The notes below the pieces were generated by a model. It was not told the origin of the DNA and did no database searches. It saw only the letters and a list, made by a program, of their open reading frames with translations. A stretch of 64,000 nt of DNA. Origin: CBDCMJ01 sp965218875 (GTDB taxonomy: Bacteria > Chloroflexota > Dehalococcoidia > Lucifugimonadales > UBA3495). Location of the stretch: the NCBI GenBank assembly GCA_965218875.1, contig OZ244707.1:2976001-3040000 (forward strand). The letters run 5' to 3'. The position numbers and the translations under genes are program-made. Below are positions 1 to 10,270 of this stretch, one piece after another (position 1 is the stretch's first letter; each line of letters opens with the position of its first letter).

Positions 1-1
1 T

Positions 2-1288
2 CTCGCCGACATCGACGGCATCGTGGAGATCGAGGCCAGCGAGGACGGGCGACGGCTCCGCATCGTGAGCCGGGAAGAGTTCCGGGAGGACTACGCCGTT
101 CCCCAGGAGGCCGAAATCCTGGTGGACCAGGGAGAGTACGTGGAGCCGGGCATGATCCTGGCCAGAACGGCGCCCGTGTCCCCCAACGGCAGCGAGCCCG
201 GCGACAGCGGCGCCGGAGAAGACGACACCGCGGCCCTGGCCCAGCAGGTGGTGGCCAACATCGGCGGCCGCGTGGATGTGCAACCCGGCAGCATCTCCAT
301 AGTGTGGGAGGACGTCGAGGAGCGGGAGCACATCATCCCGGCGTCAGCCCACATCCTGGTGTCCAACGAGGACGAGGTGAAGGCGGGGGACGCCCTCATC
401 AGCGGCCCGCTGAACCCCCACGACATTCTTCACATTCGGGGCAAGGAAGACCTGCAGAGCTACCTGGTGGATGAAGTGCAGCAGGTGTACCAGTCCCAGG
501 GCGTCAGCATCCACGACAAGCACATCGAGATCATCCTGAGGCAGATGCTGCGGCGGGTATCGGTGGAGTCCACCGGCGATTCCGACTTCATCCCGGGGCA
601 AATGGTGGACAAGTATGAGTTCCGGGAGCAAAACGCCAAGGTGCTGGCGGAGGGCGGAGAACCCGCCACCGCCAAGCCGGTGCTCCTGGGTGTTACCCGG
701 GCCTCCCTGCTCACCGACAGCTTCCTTTCCGCCGCATCGTTCCAAGAGACCACCCGGGTGCTTACCCAGGCGGCGGTCAGCGGCGCCCAAGACTGGCTGC
801 TGGGCTTGAAGGAAAACGTCATCATCGGCCGGCTGATTCCGGCGCGGCTCAACGCGGCTGCCATGGACGCCCTGGCCGACGCCGAAACCCTGCCTGAGTT
901 GCAAATGCCCGGAGGAAACTGGCTGACCATGGATGGCGGGGACACGGCCGTTAACGGCGACGACCCGGCAGCTCTTTCGGATGACGCCATAATTGACGAA
1001 GACGAGGATGACGACGAAGATTTCTTCGACGACGACGAAGGTGGGGACGGGAAAGAGCAACCCCTGGCCGCCGAAGGCGCCCTGGACACCCAAGTAAACG
1101 CTGACGCTTCTTCAAATGGGGATGGCGACGGGCCCGCCGCGGCGGGGGAGAACGGCGGCGCCAAAGCCCAAAACGGCGCCGAGCCGGAAGCGGGTGGCAG
1201 CCTCGACCTGGGGCCGGAGTTGCCCGGCGACACCCCGCCGGAGGCCGCGTTGGAGGACGTCGTTGTAGACGATGGCGCCGGGGGATAG
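2..1288 (+). CDS. rpoC: DNA-directed RNA polymerase subunit beta', C-terminal part (partial)
   Basis: This is the 3' end of the gene for the RNA polymerase beta' subunit; its start lies left of the window and the frame is open from base 2. The sequence has the usual beta' C-terminal features: a short beta-rich insertion (residues about 30-140) and the helical segment around IRGKEDLQSYLVDEVQQVYQ. It continues through GVSIHDKHIEIILRQM, then LLGVTRASLLTDSFLSAASF and KENVIIGRLIPA near the usual end of the protein. After that it carries roughly 130 extra residues, first very rich in Asp/Glu and then in Gly/Ala/Pro. The stop overlaps the start of pyrD by 17 bases. Identification is secure; the function of the acidic tail is unknown. 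Confidence 0.97.
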   Translation, partial: LADIDGIVEIEASEDGRRLRIVSREEFREDYAVPQEAEILVDQGEYVEPGMILARTAPVSPNGSEPGDSGAGEDDTAALAQQVVANIGGRVDVQPGSISIVWEDVEEREHIIPASAHILVSNEDEVKAGDALISGPLNPHDILHIRGKEDLQSYLVDEVQQVYQSQGVSIHDKHIEIILRQMLRRVSVESTGDSDFIPGQMVDKYEFREQNAKVLAEGGEPATAKPVLLGVTRASLLTDSFLSAASFQETTRVLTQAAVSGAQDWLLGLKENVIIGRLIPARLNAAAMDALADAETLPELQMPGGNWLTMDGGDTAVNGDDPAALSDDAIIDEDEDDDEDFFDDDEGGDGKEQPLAAEGALDTQVNADASSNGDGDGPAAAGENGGAKAQNGAEPEAGGSLDLGPELPGDTPPEAALEDVVVDDGAGG

Positions 1289-2282
1289 CGTCTCCACAAC
1301 CGAAACGGCGGCCTCCGCAGCCGTGGACCTGGCGGTCGATCTGGCGCCCCGGAACCCCAACCACTTGCGGATGGCCAACCCGGTCATGATTGCCTCGGGC
1401 ACTTTTGGCTACGACGGCTACGGTCGCGGCTTGACCCCCGACATGGACCTGGGGCGGCTGGGCGCGGTCATTCCCAAGACCGTCACCCGCCGGCCCCGGG
1501 AGGGCAACCCGGAGCCACGCTGGGACCCTCCCTCCTACCGGCAGGCCTGGGAGCGCGGGGAGTCCATCTTCTTAAACTCCATTGGGCTGACCAACCCGGG
1601 GATAGAAGAGGCGTTGGCCCGGCTGGCCCCGCAGTGGGAAGGCTACCGGTCCGCGGTGCTCCTGAGCATCTCCGGCGAGAGCGTGGCCGAGTTCGGGGAA
1701 ATGGCCGCAATGACCCGCGGGGTGGCCGGCTTTCAGGGCATCGAGCTCAACCTGAGTTGTCCCAACATCGAGAACGGGGCCCTGTTCGGCCACAGCGCAG
1801 GGTTGACCGCCGCGGCCGTGGCCGCAGTCAGGGCCAACACCGGGCTGCCTGTCCTAGCCAAGCTGGCCCCCAATGTTCCCGACGTCACCGAGGTGGCGCG
1901 GGCGGCCGCCGGCGCCGGGGCGGACGCGTTGACCATATCCAACACCATCCCGGCCATGACCATAGACGTGGAAGCCCGCAAGCCGGTGCTGGGCGGCATC
2001 ACCGGCGGCCTCTCCGGCATGGGGCTGAGGCCCATATCCCTGGCGCTGGTGTACCGGGCTGCCCAGGCGGTCGACGTGCCCATCGTCGGGGTTGGCGGCA
2101 TCTTCGAAGCCAAACACGTTCTGGAGTACATACTCGCCGGCGCCACGGCGGTGCAGGTGGGCAGCGCCAACCTGGTGGGGCTCTGGTCGCCCTTTCACAT
2201 CGTCGATGACCTGCGGGAACACCTGGCGGCCTCAGGGGTGAGCAGTCTCAGCGAGTTGGTGGGTGCGGCGCAGGTGCGGTGA
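1272..2282 (+). CDS. pyrD: Dihydroorotate dehydrogenase (class 1B-like)
   Basis: Flavoenzyme of de novo pyrimidine synthesis that oxidises dihydroorotate to orotate. The protein is 336 aa. It shows the FMN/substrate signatures NPVMIASGTFGYDG (about 37-50), NSIGLTNPG (102-110), the active-site loop ELNLSCPN with the candidate catalytic Cys163, and the C-terminal flavin-binding VGVGGI segment. Cys rather than Ser as catalytic base indicates class 1, and the ITGGLSG motif fits subclass 1B, which normally pairs with an iron-sulfur PyrK; no pyrK is present in this window. The ATG lies inside the rpoC end. An alternative GTG start about 17 codons downstream is possible, since the first 17 residues are low in complexity. 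Confidence 0.93.
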   Translation: MAPGDSVSTTETAASAAVDLAVDLAPRNPNHLRMANPVMIASGTFGYDGYGRGLTPDMDLGRLGAVIPKTVTRRPREGNPEPRWDPPSYRQAWERGESIFLNSIGLTNPGIEEALARLAPQWEGYRSAVLLSISGESVAEFGEMAAMTRGVAGFQGIELNLSCPNIENGALFGHSAGLTAAAVAAVRANTGLPVLAKLAPNVPDVTEVARAAAGAGADALTISNTIPAMTIDVEARKPVLGGITGGLSGMGLRPISLALVYRAAQAVDVPIVGVGGIFEAKHVLEYILAGATAVQVGSANLVGLWSPFHIVDDLREHLAASGVSSLSELVGAAQVR

Positions 2283-2361
2283 GCCCGCGGCTTCCGGCCC
2301 TTCCCGGGGCGGCCCGTCAAGCGCGGCGGCGTTCATATCCACACTAAGGTGGTGACACGCA

Positions 2362-4980
<2,619 letters not shown>

Positions 4981-5643
4981 TCCAGGCCAACCTCCAGGGC
5001 CTACGGGCTCCTCCGGTCATCCCCAACGCGGCCCCCCCAACCGCCCCGCCCCCAATTGCCACGTCACTCACCTGCGTCCCCGTGCCGCTCCGGCCGCGCT
5101 CCCTGTCATTAAGATGAAAATAGACGAGCGAGGGACCCCGGCAGCATGGCACGGGCCGCCCTGCGCTCGCCTCCCTGTCATTCCGACAGAGCGCACCGAC
5201 GAGGAATCCAAAGTGGTTGTCAGCCGGCCCCGGCAACCTAGCATGGGCGCCGCGCCCGCCTCCCTGTCATTCCGGCAGCGCCTCACCCTGTCATTCCGCT
5301 GGAGCGCAGCGACGAGGAACCTAACAAGCATAGCGGCAAACCCGCACTGCCAAGCATGGGACCCGCTCAAGTGGACGACTTTAGATTCCTCGGCGGGGCT
5401 CGGAATGACAGGGACAGGGGCTCGGCATGACGGGGGGAGCTCGGAATGGCGGAGGGAAACCCGGCATGACAGGGGCGGGAGCTCGGCATGACGTAGGGGC
5501 GTCGGCAACGATGCAAGGGGTTGGGGATGGGAGCGACATGGGAGAGGGCCGCCCCTCTATGGCGGCGGTCAGGCCTTGGCAGCCCCGGGTCAGGGCGGCG
5601 ACTTCCCACCGAACCCATAAGGAGTTGGTGGCCGCCGCCCCGG
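4981..5643. repeat. Gene-free region with degenerate GTCATTCCG / GAGGAATC repeats
   Basis: No credible coding sequence lies between secA and the convergent copper ATPase gene. Around 5170-5215 and 5262-5320 there are copies of the palindromic repeat core GTCATTCCG...GACGAGGAA. Around 5380-5485 is a run of short CTCGGAATGAC / CTCGGCATGAC units, each separated by 10-30 bases. A CATGAAAATAG-like module (AAGATGAAAATAGACG) sits near 5112. The same cores recur in most other intergenic spaces of the window. I see no clear terminator for either convergent gene. Confidence 0.6.
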
Positions 5644-8163
5644 TCAGACCAACGGCTTGCCTCGCAACCGCAGCGAGTTGGTCACCACGGTCACCGAACT
5701 GAACGCCATGGCCAGCGCGGCCAGCACGGGATTGAGAAAACCCCGCTCTCCGAAAAAGAAATGCAGCCCGCCCGGGACCCCTCCCAGGGCGTCGAACACC
5801 GGGTACAGTACGCCGGCGGCCACCGGGATGAGCAGCGCGTTGTAGAAAAAGGCCCAGAACAGGTTCTGCTTGATGGCGCCGATGGTGCGCCGGCTGAGCT
5901 GAATAGCGGTCAGCACGCCCGCTAAGTCCCCGCGGACCAGGGTGATGTCCGCCGCCTCCATGCTGACGTCGGCTCCCGCGCCCATGGCAATGCCCACGTC
6001 GGCCTGCGCCAGAGCGGGAGCGTCGTTGATGCCGTCCCCCACCATGGCCACCACCCGGCCCGCCGCCTGGAGCCGGCGTACCGCCTCCGCCTTGCCCTCG
6101 GGAAGTACCTGGGCCTCGACCCGGTCTATGCCCGCCTGAGAGGCGACGGCCGAGGCGGTGCGGGCGTTGTCCCCGGTCAGCATCACCACTTCCAACCCCA
6201 GGTCCCGCAGCCGGGCAACCTGGGCGGCGGCGCCGGGCTTCAGGGGGTCGGCCACGGCAATGACTCCCTGGGCCGCGCCGCCGACCGCCAGGAACATGAG
6301 GGTCTTCCCCTGGGCCGCAAGCTCCGGCGCCCCGGCGTCCAGGTCGCCCAAGTCCACTCCGGCGGCGTCCATCAGCTCCCCGTTGCCCACCAGAACGGTG
6401 CGACCGTCGATCTCGGCCTCGATTCCCTGACCGGGCAGGGCTTGAAACTTGGCCACGGGGCGCGGCGTCAGGCCGCGGGCCCGGGCCTCGGCCACCACGG
6501 CTTCGCCCAGGGGGTGCTCCGACCCGGCTTCGGCTGACGCCGCCAGGACCAGGACCTCGGCCTCCGATGCCCCGGCAGCGGCAACGACGTCGGTGACCAC
6601 CGGACACCCGGTGGTCAGGGTTCCCGTCTTGTCCAACACCACGGTGTCGACCCAGTGGCAAACCTCCAAGGCCTGGGCGCCGCGGACCAGCACGCCGTGC
6701 TGGGCGCCCTTGCCGGTGCCCACCATGATGGCCGTCGGAGTGGCCAGCCCCAGGGCGCAGGGACAGGCAATGATGAGCACCGCTACAAACACCAGGGTGG
6801 CGAAGGTCACCGCCGGCGCGGGGCCCAGCAGCCACCACATGACGAAAGAGAACAGGGCCACTCCCATCACCGCCGGAACGAAGTAGGCGGCAATGCGGTC
6901 GGCCAGACGCTGGATGGGCGCTTTGGAGCCCTGGGCTTCCTCCACCAGCCGGATGATTTGGGCCAGCACCGTGGCCTGTCCCACCTTGGCGGCGCGGAAC
7001 AGGAAGGACCCCTGCCGGTTCAGCGTCCCGCCGTACACCGGGCTGCCCACCTGCTTGTCCACCGGCATAGATTCCCCGGTGAGCATCGACTCATCCACCG
7101 AGGAATAGCCCTCCAGCACCTCCCCGTCCACGGCAATCCTCTCCCCGGGTCGGACCCGCAGTATGTCCCCGGGCACCACCGACGCCACGGGCACGTCTAT
7201 TTCCTCTTCGTTGCGCACCACCCTGGCGGCGCTGTCCTGCAGGCCCATCAGCCTGCGTATGGCCTGGGACGTCCTGCCCCTAGCCCCGGCCTCCAGGTAG
7301 CGCCCCAAGAGGACCAGGGCGACTATTATGGCCGCCGTGTCGAAGTAGAGGTGCGTGCTGATGCCGTGGTCCAAGAGCACCCGGGGCGCCGCCGCGTCCA
7401 GGACCACCACGACGACGCTGTATAGGTAGGCGGTGGTGGTGCCCGCGGCGATCAGGGTGTGCATATTGGCGGCGCCGCGGCGCAACGGAGGCAGCCCGGA
7501 GGCGTAGAAGTTATAACCGGCCCAGAACTGGATGGGAGTGGCCACGGCCCACAACAGGAAGGGGTAGAACCCGAACTCCAGCAGCCGCTCCACCCAGGGA
7601 AAGGCGCCGAAGGACCCCAGGAACAGGAGCGCCGCCCCGGCGGCCGCGAAGGACAGGCGGCGCCCAAGCGACCGTTTTTCCTCCGTCCTGGACAACCGGT
7701 CGAGCTGCTCCCGGACGCTGGGAGCGCCTTCCTCGGCGGGATGCAGCCGGTAGCCGGCGCGCTCAACCGCGTTCTTGAACTCGTCGTGGCCGGCCAGGCC
7801 GGGGACGTACTCCAGGGTGGCTTTCTCGGTGGCCAGGTTGACCGAGACCTGGCAGACGCCGGTTACCGAGGCCAGCGCGGACTCCACGTGGGACACGCAG
7901 GCGGCGCAGGTCATGCCCTCGACGGGCAGCGTTGCGGAAAGGGTCGGGACCCGGTACCCGGCCTGGGATACGGCGCGGGCCAGTTGGTCCAGGTCCGGCT
8001 CCGGCGTCTCCACCACCGCCCGCTCCGCGGCCAGGTTGACCGATACGGCCAGCACCCCGGGCACCGCCCGCAGCGCGCGCTCCACGTGGGACACGCAGGC
8101 GGCGCAGGTCATGCCCTCTATGGGCAGGGCCAGGCGGCCGGGGGTCTCAGCGGCGGCGGACAC
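5644..8163 (-). CDS. copA: Copper-translocating P1B-type ATPase with two heavy-metal domains
   Basis: Membrane ATPase that exports Cu(I). The 839-residue protein begins with two tandem heavy-metal-associated domains, each with GMTCAAC (residues 17-23 and 83-89). A membrane domain follows, then the actuator TGES (362-365), the transmembrane metal-binding CPC motif (467-469), the phosphorylation site DKTGT (Asp511), and the ATP-binding HP (SEHPLGEAV) and MVGDGINDAPAL motifs. CPC plus paired CXXC domains places it in the Cu(I) group (P1B-1). The start ATG is just downstream of the DUF1330 gene. No CopZ chaperone or copper regulator is next to it. Confidence 0.95.
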   Translation of the reverse strand: MSAAAETPGRLALPIEGMTCAACVSHVERALRAVPGVLAVSVNLAAERAVVETPEPDLDQLARAVSQAGYRVPTLSATLPVEGMTCAACVSHVESALASVTGVCQVSVNLATEKATLEYVPGLAGHDEFKNAVERAGYRLHPAEEGAPSVREQLDRLSRTEEKRSLGRRLSFAAAGAALLFLGSFGAFPWVERLLEFGFYPFLLWAVATPIQFWAGYNFYASGLPPLRRGAANMHTLIAAGTTTAYLYSVVVVVLDAAAPRVLLDHGISTHLYFDTAAIIVALVLLGRYLEAGARGRTSQAIRRLMGLQDSAARVVRNEEEIDVPVASVVPGDILRVRPGERIAVDGEVLEGYSSVDESMLTGESMPVDKQVGSPVYGGTLNRQGSFLFRAAKVGQATVLAQIIRLVEEAQGSKAPIQRLADRIAAYFVPAVMGVALFSFVMWWLLGPAPAVTFATLVFVAVLIIACPCALGLATPTAIMVGTGKGAQHGVLVRGAQALEVCHWVDTVVLDKTGTLTTGCPVVTDVVAAAGASEAEVLVLAASAEAGSEHPLGEAVVAEARARGLTPRPVAKFQALPGQGIEAEIDGRTVLVGNGELMDAAGVDLGDLDAGAPELAAQGKTLMFLAVGGAAQGVIAVADPLKPGAAAQVARLRDLGLEVVMLTGDNARTASAVASQAGIDRVEAQVLPEGKAEAVRRLQAAGRVVAMVGDGINDAPALAQADVGIAMGAGADVSMEAADITLVRGDLAGVLTAIQLSRRTIGAIKQNLFWAFFYNALLIPVAAGVLYPVFDALGGVPGGLHFFFGERGFLNPVLAALAMAFSSVTVVTNSLRLRGKPLV

Positions 8164-8219
8164 GGGTCAACCCGGCCCTACCCCGGACGGGGGCGCGCCG
8201 GCCCGGCCTTGGCGCAGGA

Positions 8220-8507
8220 TCACACACCCTCCACGAACACCACGTTGCTGTTGGTGGCCTTGAGCCGGATTTGCTTGACCGGCGCATACTCTTCAGAGTC
8301 GAAAAACGCCTTGGCCCGCTCCATGCTCTCGAACTCCAGCATGGTCAACCGGGCAGGGGTCCAACTGCCCTCGATTATCTCGAAGGCCCCGCCGCGGACC
8401 AGGTACTTGCCCCCGAACTTCGCCACCAGCGGAGGCACCAGCCTGCGGTACTCTTCCATGGCCTCCGGGTCCGTAACTTCTATGTCGGCAATCATGTATA
8501 CGGTCAT
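8220..8507 (-). CDS. DUF1330 family protein
   Basis: Small soluble protein of 95 residues with the DUF1330 (dimeric alpha/beta barrel) pattern. It opens MTVYMIADIEVTDPEAMEEY, followed by LVAKFGGKYLVRGG, a central EGSWTPARLTMLEFESMERAKAFFDSEEY, and a C-terminal RLKATNSNVVFVEG. The family has no settled biochemical role. The frame stays open far upstream, but the family N-terminus and the preceding CACGGGAGGAATT (a good ribosome site) fix the start here. It lies between the acyl-CoA dehydrogenase-like gene and copA on the same strand. Confidence 0.88.
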   Translation of the reverse strand: MTVYMIADIEVTDPEAMEEYRRLVPPLVAKFGGKYLVRGGAFEIIEGSWTPARLTMLEFESMERAKAFFDSEEYAPVKQIRLKATNSNVVFVEGV

Positions 8508-8629
8508 AATTCCTCCCGTGGATAGCTCAATCCGATTCCATCCACTAGCCGGCCACCCCTCAAATCCCCAGCCAGGCGGCCCCTGGGGCCGGTTAGGGCG
8601 CCGGCTGGACGTGGGGCGGACGGGGCAGG

Positions 8630-9835
8630 CTATACGAAGCGGGGCTCCACGTCCCGGGGTATGCCAAAGGCGTGCTTGCCGATGATCTCCAGGGCGTCGA
8701 AGCCGCCTATGGGGTGGATGGGGCCGGCCCTTACGTCCCGGTAGTAGCGCTCCAGGGGCAGCCGCTTGGCCAGGGCGGCCCCGCCTACCATGTCTACAGC
8801 CTTGTCCACCACGTCCACCGCCGTGCGCATGCAGAAGTACTGCATGGCGACGGCGTCCACGATGCTCTGGTCGTCCCGCGCCTCCGGGTCGGTAAGCCGG
8901 TCCGCCAGGTCTTTCTGGAAGGCCCAGGCCGCCTTCAGGCCGATGTCCATTTCGGCAGCCAGGAACTGGTGGCCCGGGTAGTGGCTCTCGGGCCGCTTGA
9001 AGGGCAGGCGGACGCGCTCCTTGGTGTACTCGATGGCGAAGTCCCGGGCGGCCCGCGCTATGCCGATGTACACGCTGGAAAAGGTGCCTCCGTGCCAGGC
9101 GAACAGCAGCCGCTCGAACTGCCCCCACTCCCAGGTGGGATGCTTGAACACCTGGTCCTCGGTAATGAACAGGTTGTCCAACACCCAACTGTGGCTCCCG
9201 GTGGCCCTCATTCCCATCACGTTCCAGTCGTTCTGGCACACTATGCCCGGCGTATCGATGGGAATGAAGAACACCAGGCCGACTTCCCCTTCTTCGGGGT
9301 CGTTGTACACCGCCGTGCTGCAGAACAGGTCGCCCACGGGGCTGTTGGTGCCGAAGGCGTGGCGCCCATTGACCCGGTACCCATCCCCCTCCTTGACCGC
9401 GGTGGCGGTGGTGTAACCCAGCCCGGTGATGGCCCTCAGGCTGTCCACGGCGGGGTCGGTCATGGACGCGCAAGATATCAGGCGGTTTTCCGCGATATTC
9501 TCCAGCATGGGGACCACGTCCTCGTTCCCCGTCTTGTACAGCTCGGTTATCATCCAGGGCAGACCCAGGTGCATATTGACCGCCAGGGCGGTGGCCCCGT
9601 CTCCCCTGGCCAGCCGCTCCTGGGCCACGCAAATGTCCATCAGGGAGCCTCCGCCCCCGCCCATGGATTCGGGGATGGGCAGGTTGGTGTACCCCGAGGC
9701 CTTCATCTCCTCGAAGTTCTGCAACGGAAAACTGCCCTCGGCGTCGTACTGCGCCGCCCTGGCGGCGAAGTCGTCGGCGTGCTTGGCGGCAACGTCAAAC
9801 CACTTCCGTTGGGACGCGGTTAGCTGCTCAGACAT
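8630..9835 (-). CDS. Acyl-CoA dehydrogenase-family flavoprotein (possible monooxygenase-like branch)
   Basis: Soluble FAD enzyme of 401 residues with the acyl-CoA dehydrogenase fold. It has an N-terminal helical domain with IPESMGGGGGS, a middle beta domain with SCASMTDPAVDS and GMRATGSHSWVLDNLFI, and a C-terminal helical bundle with DMVGGAALAKRLPLERYYRDVRA. In classical dehydrogenases a catalytic Glu follows shortly after this point in a YEGT-like motif. Here the segment reads GPIHPIGGFDALEIIGKHAFG with no obvious equivalent. That pattern resembles the DszC/flavin monooxygenase side of the family. The substrate is unknown. It lies downstream of the molybdenum hydroxylase and MoaD-like genes. 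Confidence 0.85.
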   Translation of the reverse strand: MSEQLTASQRKWFDVAAKHADDFAARAAQYDAEGSFPLQNFEEMKASGYTNLPIPESMGGGGGSLMDICVAQERLARGDGATALAVNMHLGLPWMITELYKTGNEDVVPMLENIAENRLISCASMTDPAVDSLRAITGLGYTTATAVKEGDGYRVNGRHAFGTNSPVGDLFCSTAVYNDPEEGEVGLVFFIPIDTPGIVCQNDWNVMGMRATGSHSWVLDNLFITEDQVFKHPTWEWGQFERLLFAWHGGTFSSVYIGIARAARDFAIEYTKERVRLPFKRPESHYPGHQFLAAEMDIGLKAAWAFQKDLADRLTDPEARDDQSIVDAVAMQYFCMRTAVDVVDKAVDMVGGAALAKRLPLERYYRDVRAGPIHPIGGFDALEIIGKHAFGIPRDVEPRFV

Positions 9836-9960
9836 AGACCCTCCCTATTTGACCAATCGAATGGTTCGCCTATGGGGCGTTGCATGTCCGCATATCTGGG
9901 CCGCGGTGATCACACCTGGGGACCATGGGGGTCAGGCCGGCGGGGAACACAGCGGAAGGG

Positions 9961-10230
9961 TCAGCCGCCGCCGAGAGCGGGGAGAAAATGGACCTCGCTG
10001 TCCTCCCTAACCCGCTCCAACAGTCCCAGCTGACTCACTTCGCCATCGATGATCACGGCCACCCCCGGCATCAGGTCGTCTTCCTCATCGTCGCAGAGCT
10101 GCGAGCGGACGCCAGGAAACTCCTTCTCGAGGCTGTCGATGACCTGCCGCACCGAAGCGCCGGCGACCCGCACGGTCTTTTGTCCTCCGGTTAGGGCCTG
10201 CATCCTGGGAGGAATCCAAACTTCGGGCAT
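9961..10230 (-). CDS. MoaD/ThiS-family ubiquitin-like sulfur carrier
   Basis: Protein of 89 residues with the beta-grasp MoaD/ThiS pattern: GASVRQVIDSLEKEFPGV, a central VAVIIDGEVSQLGLLERVREDSEVHFLPALGGG, and a diglycine-type C-terminus. Such tails are adenylated and thiocarboxylated by MoeB/ThiF-type enzymes; none is in this window. The extra terminal Gly (GGG) is slightly unusual. It sits 40 bp downstream of a molybdenum hydroxylase large subunit on the same strand, which suggests a role in molybdopterin sulfur supply, but a ThiS- or tungsten-cofactor-type role is possible. Confidence 0.85.
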   Translation of the reverse strand: MPEVWIPPRMQALTGGQKTVRVAGASVRQVIDSLEKEFPGVRSQLCDDEEDDLMPGVAVIIDGEVSQLGLLERVREDSEVHFLPALGGG

Positions 10231-10270
10231 TTCTTTATCAACCGTCGGGCCAACCGCCGGCAGGTCTAGG

